From NCBI GenBank assembly GCA_013399875.1, contig VXAZ01003263.1, positions 248,001-312,000 of the forward strand: a stretch of DNA of 64,000 nt, written 5' to 3'. The notes under the pieces are model-generated. The model searched no databases, was not told where the DNA came from, and saw nothing but the letters and a program-made list of their open reading frames with translations. Position numbers and translations under genes: made by a program. The stretch is from Gymnorhina tibicen (Eukaryota > Chordata > Aves > Passeriformes > Artamidae). Below, one piece after another: positions 60,050 to 64,000 of the stretch (the stretch's first letter is position 1; each line of letters starts with the position of its first letter).

Positions 60050-60106
60050 ATGTTTTTTTTTTATTTGTTTTGTTTGGGGTTTTGTTTTTTGTTTTTGTTT
60101 TTTTAA
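60050..60106. repeat. T-rich (GTTTT)n-like simple repeat
   Basis: Runs of T interrupted by G, including a T10 run, in an AT-rich intron. Confidence 0.85.
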
Positions 60107-60370
60107 GAGAGCTAATTCTTATGCAAATATCCTGGTTTAATGGAAAGCTATGTTAACCTAAATTAAATACATGCATGTATTATATGTGAAAGGCCTTTCT
60201 AAATGTTGTAAAGCTTTTTTTTTAAATTTCATTATTTAATATAGACTTAAACACCTCCAATGGTGATCTTCCTGCCAACATGGGACAAATCTACCTGGGT
60301 TTGTAAAACGTGAGACTCTCCCAGTTCATTCCAAATTACACTGGTATTGGAGATTTGCCCACTAACAAAC

Positions 60371-60665
60371 ATCATAGAATCATAGGATCACTTAGGTTGG
60401 AAAAGACCTCTAAGATCATTGAGTCCATCCATTAACTTAACACTGCCAAGTCCACCATGAAAACATGACCCTAAACATCATATCCACATGACTTCTGAAT
60501 ACCTCCAGGAATGGTGACACCACCACTTACCTGGACAGTCTGTTCCAATGCTTGACCAGCCTTTCCATGAAGAAATTTCCTAATATCCAATCTAAACCTC
60601 CCCTGGAACAATTTGAGACCATTTCTTCTTGCTCTGTCAATCCCATCCTCATTTTACTCAGAACA
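60371..60665 (-). mobile_element. CR1 3' fragment, antisense
   Basis: Starts with the CR1 tail on the + strand, ATCATAGAATCATAGGATCA CTTAGGTTGGAAAAGACCTC, followed by GGAATGGTGACACCACCACT, CCTGGACAGTCTGTTCCAAT G, and TCCAATCTAAACCTCCCCTG. About 295 bp, moderately diverged, 5'-truncated. Confidence 0.93.
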
Positions 60666-61890
60666 CTGCTCGGATGTTTATTCACTTTGTTACACTATAT
60701 TCTTGATCCTGCAGAAGGATTTAACATCCCACCTGTTACAAATGGCTTTCCAAGGCTGTTCTTAGAATATCAGCGTGTACCTCAGTAGTGCAGTTGAACA
60801 CAGAGAGCTACTGTCACTGTAAGTGGCATTAGCAGGCACTGCTCTGCAGCCTTCATGTTTTGATGAACTGAAGATAGGTTCATGGGGTTTTTTTTAAATC
60901 CTGTTTTAATGAAATAGACTTGGGTTAGCACAAATTTCTTCCTATTCATGGCATATGCATGCTGTTGCACGTAACTGTATTTTTATTTCTCTGTCACATC
61001 CCAGAAGTTTCCATTGGTATTGTGTGTTGCCTGTAGCAGATAATGTAAACAGGCTCATAGACCGACTTCAGTTCCGTGTTTTTGTAGCGATGAATTAGTC
61101 ACCAGGGAGTAGCTCAAGTACTGCATTAAACCAACAAGCTTTTTCCCCTGAGACAATAGGAATCACTTTGCATACATACCCACCTACCGTGCTAATGGAG
61201 GCTGTTATTTTGGAATCTGTTTCTTAAACCACATAGCCAGCCTGACTGCACTTTCCACTCACAGTACATTTCCCCCACCAGAAGCATATATCATCCAGAG
61301 ATTGCTAAGAATTTAGTAACAAAAACAAGCAATACTATGTTTTCTTAGTATATTTTCTATCCAACATAATCAACTATATTCTTTTTTATTAACTGAAAAA
61401 TTGGAAAGTTAACATTTGATGGCTAAGGTCCAAATAGAGTATTTCATTTGAATCCTATTTCATACAGGAAAGATTATTTCCAAATGTGGCCAAACTTCTT
61501 GGCTATTGAATGTTTGGCAGACCTGTTCTGTGCATAAGAACAATACGGAACTTTAGATTAAGTAGGCTTTTACTAAAGCAGTTTTTCTCAGAGTTATACC
61601 ATTTGTACATTTGCATTTCTGAGAGGCAGCTAATCACCTGCAATCTGAATATGGTAAAAGCTTTTAAAATTACTTTGTCACTAGCTAACTAACATGCATT
61701 ATAATTTCATTATCCCATTTCAATAGATTTGCAAATATTCATTGAGTATGCCTTTTTTTAACATCATGGATTTGTTACAGTGTGTTTCAGGACAGTTCAA
61801 ATTTTCCTCTAACTGTGATACAAGATTCTTCAGGAAAAATACATCTCTCACTTCTTGGCAAAAAGCAGTAAATCATTCTCTCTTATGATT

Positions 61891-61920
61891 AAAGAAATCA
61901 GGGTTAAAGAAATCAGGGTT
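61891..61920. repeat. 15-bp perfect tandem duplication
   Basis: AAAGAAATCAGGGTT occurs twice head to tail. Confidence 0.9.
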
Positions 61921-63885
61921 AATTAGTTATACAGTGTAATTTCTAAAAAAATCACCGTGTCAAGGATATAGTGTACTACTGTCAGAACCTTTTCACTATT
62001 ACAGGACTTCTCTTCCTTTGAGAGAGGATAAAAGTTTTTTGAAGGATCTAAGACAATCAGGAGCCCAAGCTTCCATTAAAAATGTGAATTTATGATTCAC
62101 CAATTCATTTTTTAATATTCTAGCCTTTGTCTCTTTCTGGAAGTTTTATTTTATTAAAAACAGATTCCTTACAGTCTTCAGATTTCTACTGAAGATTTTA
62201 GTGAGAATTTGGGATAAAACCAGGAAAACTTCTGACTCTTTAAAAGTATAAAAAGAGTGTATTTCTTTAAAAAAAGTTCAATGTGTTTTGCAGAAATCCT
62301 GTGTATATTTTTTTTTCAGATAGAAATGAAGAGTGGGGGTGGAGAACTATCTGTTAACTTTCACCTACTTTATTTGCTCTACCAATATGAATTGGTAATA
62401 ATTTACTTAAATAAAGCATTTTACAATAATTAAAATACTCAAGAGATTAAATAACCTTCCCATGACTTTTGTGCTCCTTTTCCAGTTTTCAAGAAAATAT
62501 ATTTTATTAAAATCTACCAGTGTAAATTTTAGGAGGATTTACACCTTGGGATTTTTCCCATCTGTTTTTTAAAGTGCATCAACAGCCAACACCAGGGAAA
62601 TAGCTTTACAAATTATTACCTCCAGACTGTGAGAAACTTGTTTTGAAAACTCACACATCCTGTACGGACATCACTGTGCTCACTGCACCATTCCAGGATG
62701 TAATTTAAATTCTCTACATTTTTGTAGGCTACAGTTTTAAAATACATTGTTTTACCATCTGCATAACTCTGTAAAAAGCCTGGGTTTTTGAAACAAGAAA
62801 CCTGAATGTAGCCTGGATTAAGAGTGGGTACAATAGGAGACCCTTGGCTCCTGCTGTTGCACCAGTGAGGAGATGTGTGCTTTTCCACTTCACCTGCTGC
62901 CACAGGCAGGGGACTGAGGGGGCAAACACTACTCCCGGATGCCAGTGTGACCAGGCTGCCTGTTCATTTCCCTGAACTTCCTTAATCATATTCTTTTGTA
63001 TTCAGAGAAGAAAGGCTGTCCTGACAGGGCATGACTGGAGACAAATTCCTTTGATGCAGTGACAAATTATTCTTTCATACGTAAAAGCTTAACTTGGCTG
63101 CCAATAATAACTATTCTCCCTTTTGAAGGAGTTTGGACTTGTAGTTTGGCATCATCAATAATTCATTCCCAGGATTTTTGAATCAAAGTGCAATTTAAAG
63201 CCTGTTATCAAAGAGCTTACAGTCAGAAAGCACAAGAACATATCATTGAGCCCCTTGGTGCATAGGCAGGAGCTGAGCTTGTTGAGACAAAAAGGTTTGT
63301 CAAGCAAAGTAACCAAGACAGTCACTGCACATCCAGCATTTATTGCACATCAGTTGTCTGGGATGCCTAAGATTCTAAGGACAAAGAAAAGAAACCTAAG
63401 GTGTATTCTGTCATCAAAAAGGATAGAGTTTTCCTCCAGAGCACGAGTCAGGTCAAACAGGAGGTTTCTGACTCTCTCTATTGACTGTGCAGAGATTTTA
63501 GGATAGGTTAGGTCCAGTAAGGGATGGTCTCAATGCAAAATCAATGTAGTGGTTCAGCTACAGAAGTGTGCCTTTAATATCTGGCAAATTGGGAAAAGAT
63601 GAGATTTCCTCTGAGTAGTCAGTGAAATATTTTATGTCAGGAAGCTGTTTCCTTTATTTCCTTTCTTCCTCGTAGGAAAACCATTCACACACAGCCTAAA
63701 AAAATAAATATAATTTGTCATGTACGGCTCAGTGAAAAAAGACATGGACTGATGTTGCTTTAAGCAGTTCACTACCAGTGCTGGGCCCAACTGGGTTACC
63801 ATGGGGTATAAACATGGGGTTCTTCTTCTTCATGAGAAAGGCAGATAATTGTTCTATGCAATCATGTGTGTATGTATATATATAA

Positions 63886-63909
63886 ACTCATCTATAGATG
63901 AGTGACTCA
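63886..63909. repeat. 18-bp perfect palindrome overlapping an AP-1-type site
   Basis: ACTCATCTATAGATGAGT (63886-63903) is its own reverse complement. TGACTCA, the AP-1 consensus, follows at 63903-63909. Both could be chance in 64 kb. Confidence 0.6.
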
Positions 63910-64000
63910 TCTCACATCATTTAAGATACCTGAAATTAGAGATCTCACCTATGCTGGTCACCTAGGCTTCCTCTGTGGACAAGAAAAGAGAGGCATTTGT

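Overview
This is vertebrate nuclear DNA, almost certainly from a bird. The evidence is AT-rich non-coding sequence holding many diverged CR1 retrotransposon tails, several ending in the ATTCTRTG-type 3' terminus typical of avian CR1, and one LTR of a family I recall as very abundant in passerine and related birds. I see no bacterial-style genes, operons, rRNA, tRNA or CRISPR array.

The only protein-coding gene I can support is MID1 (TRIM18, midline-1) on the + strand, present as five consecutive internal coding exons: 30678-30773 (96 bp), 43246-43353 (108 bp), 46440-46588 (149 bp), 49939-50066 (128 bp) and 58355-58498 (144 bp). All have AG/GT borders and compatible phases. Together they encode the coiled coil, the COS microtubule-binding box and the first half of the fibronectin type III domain. 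The exon for the RING and B-boxes must lie left of position 1. The exons for the rest of FN3 and the PRY-SPRY domain must lie right of 64000. The first 30.7 kb is thus the 3' part of a very long intron, and the last 5.5 kb is the start of the intron after coding exon 6.

Layout: 1-30677 is intron sequence with CR1 copies near 0.9-1.9, 5.5, 11.6, 15.9, 18.2, 19.5-20.3 and 26.9 kb, plus an unclassified repeat pair at 11.5 and 14.8 kb. 30774-43245 is an intron with an A53 homopolymer. 43354-49938 holds two shorter introns around exon 4. 50067-58354 is an intron with an LTR starting 80 bp after exon 5, a CR1 at 52.1 kb, and a 163-bp-arm inverted repeat at 53.4/54.9 kb. 58499-64000 has two antisense CR1 copies, one only 72 bp after the exon 6 donor.

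The observations most worth checking are the inverted repeat, the near-identical 291-bp tandem copy separated by a single N (probably an assembly error), the unclassified repeat pair, and the transposons beside exons 5 and 6. I did not find a convincing new biological system; the window is mainly ordinary avian intron. Residue numbers for MID1 are from memory of the mammalian protein and are approximate.
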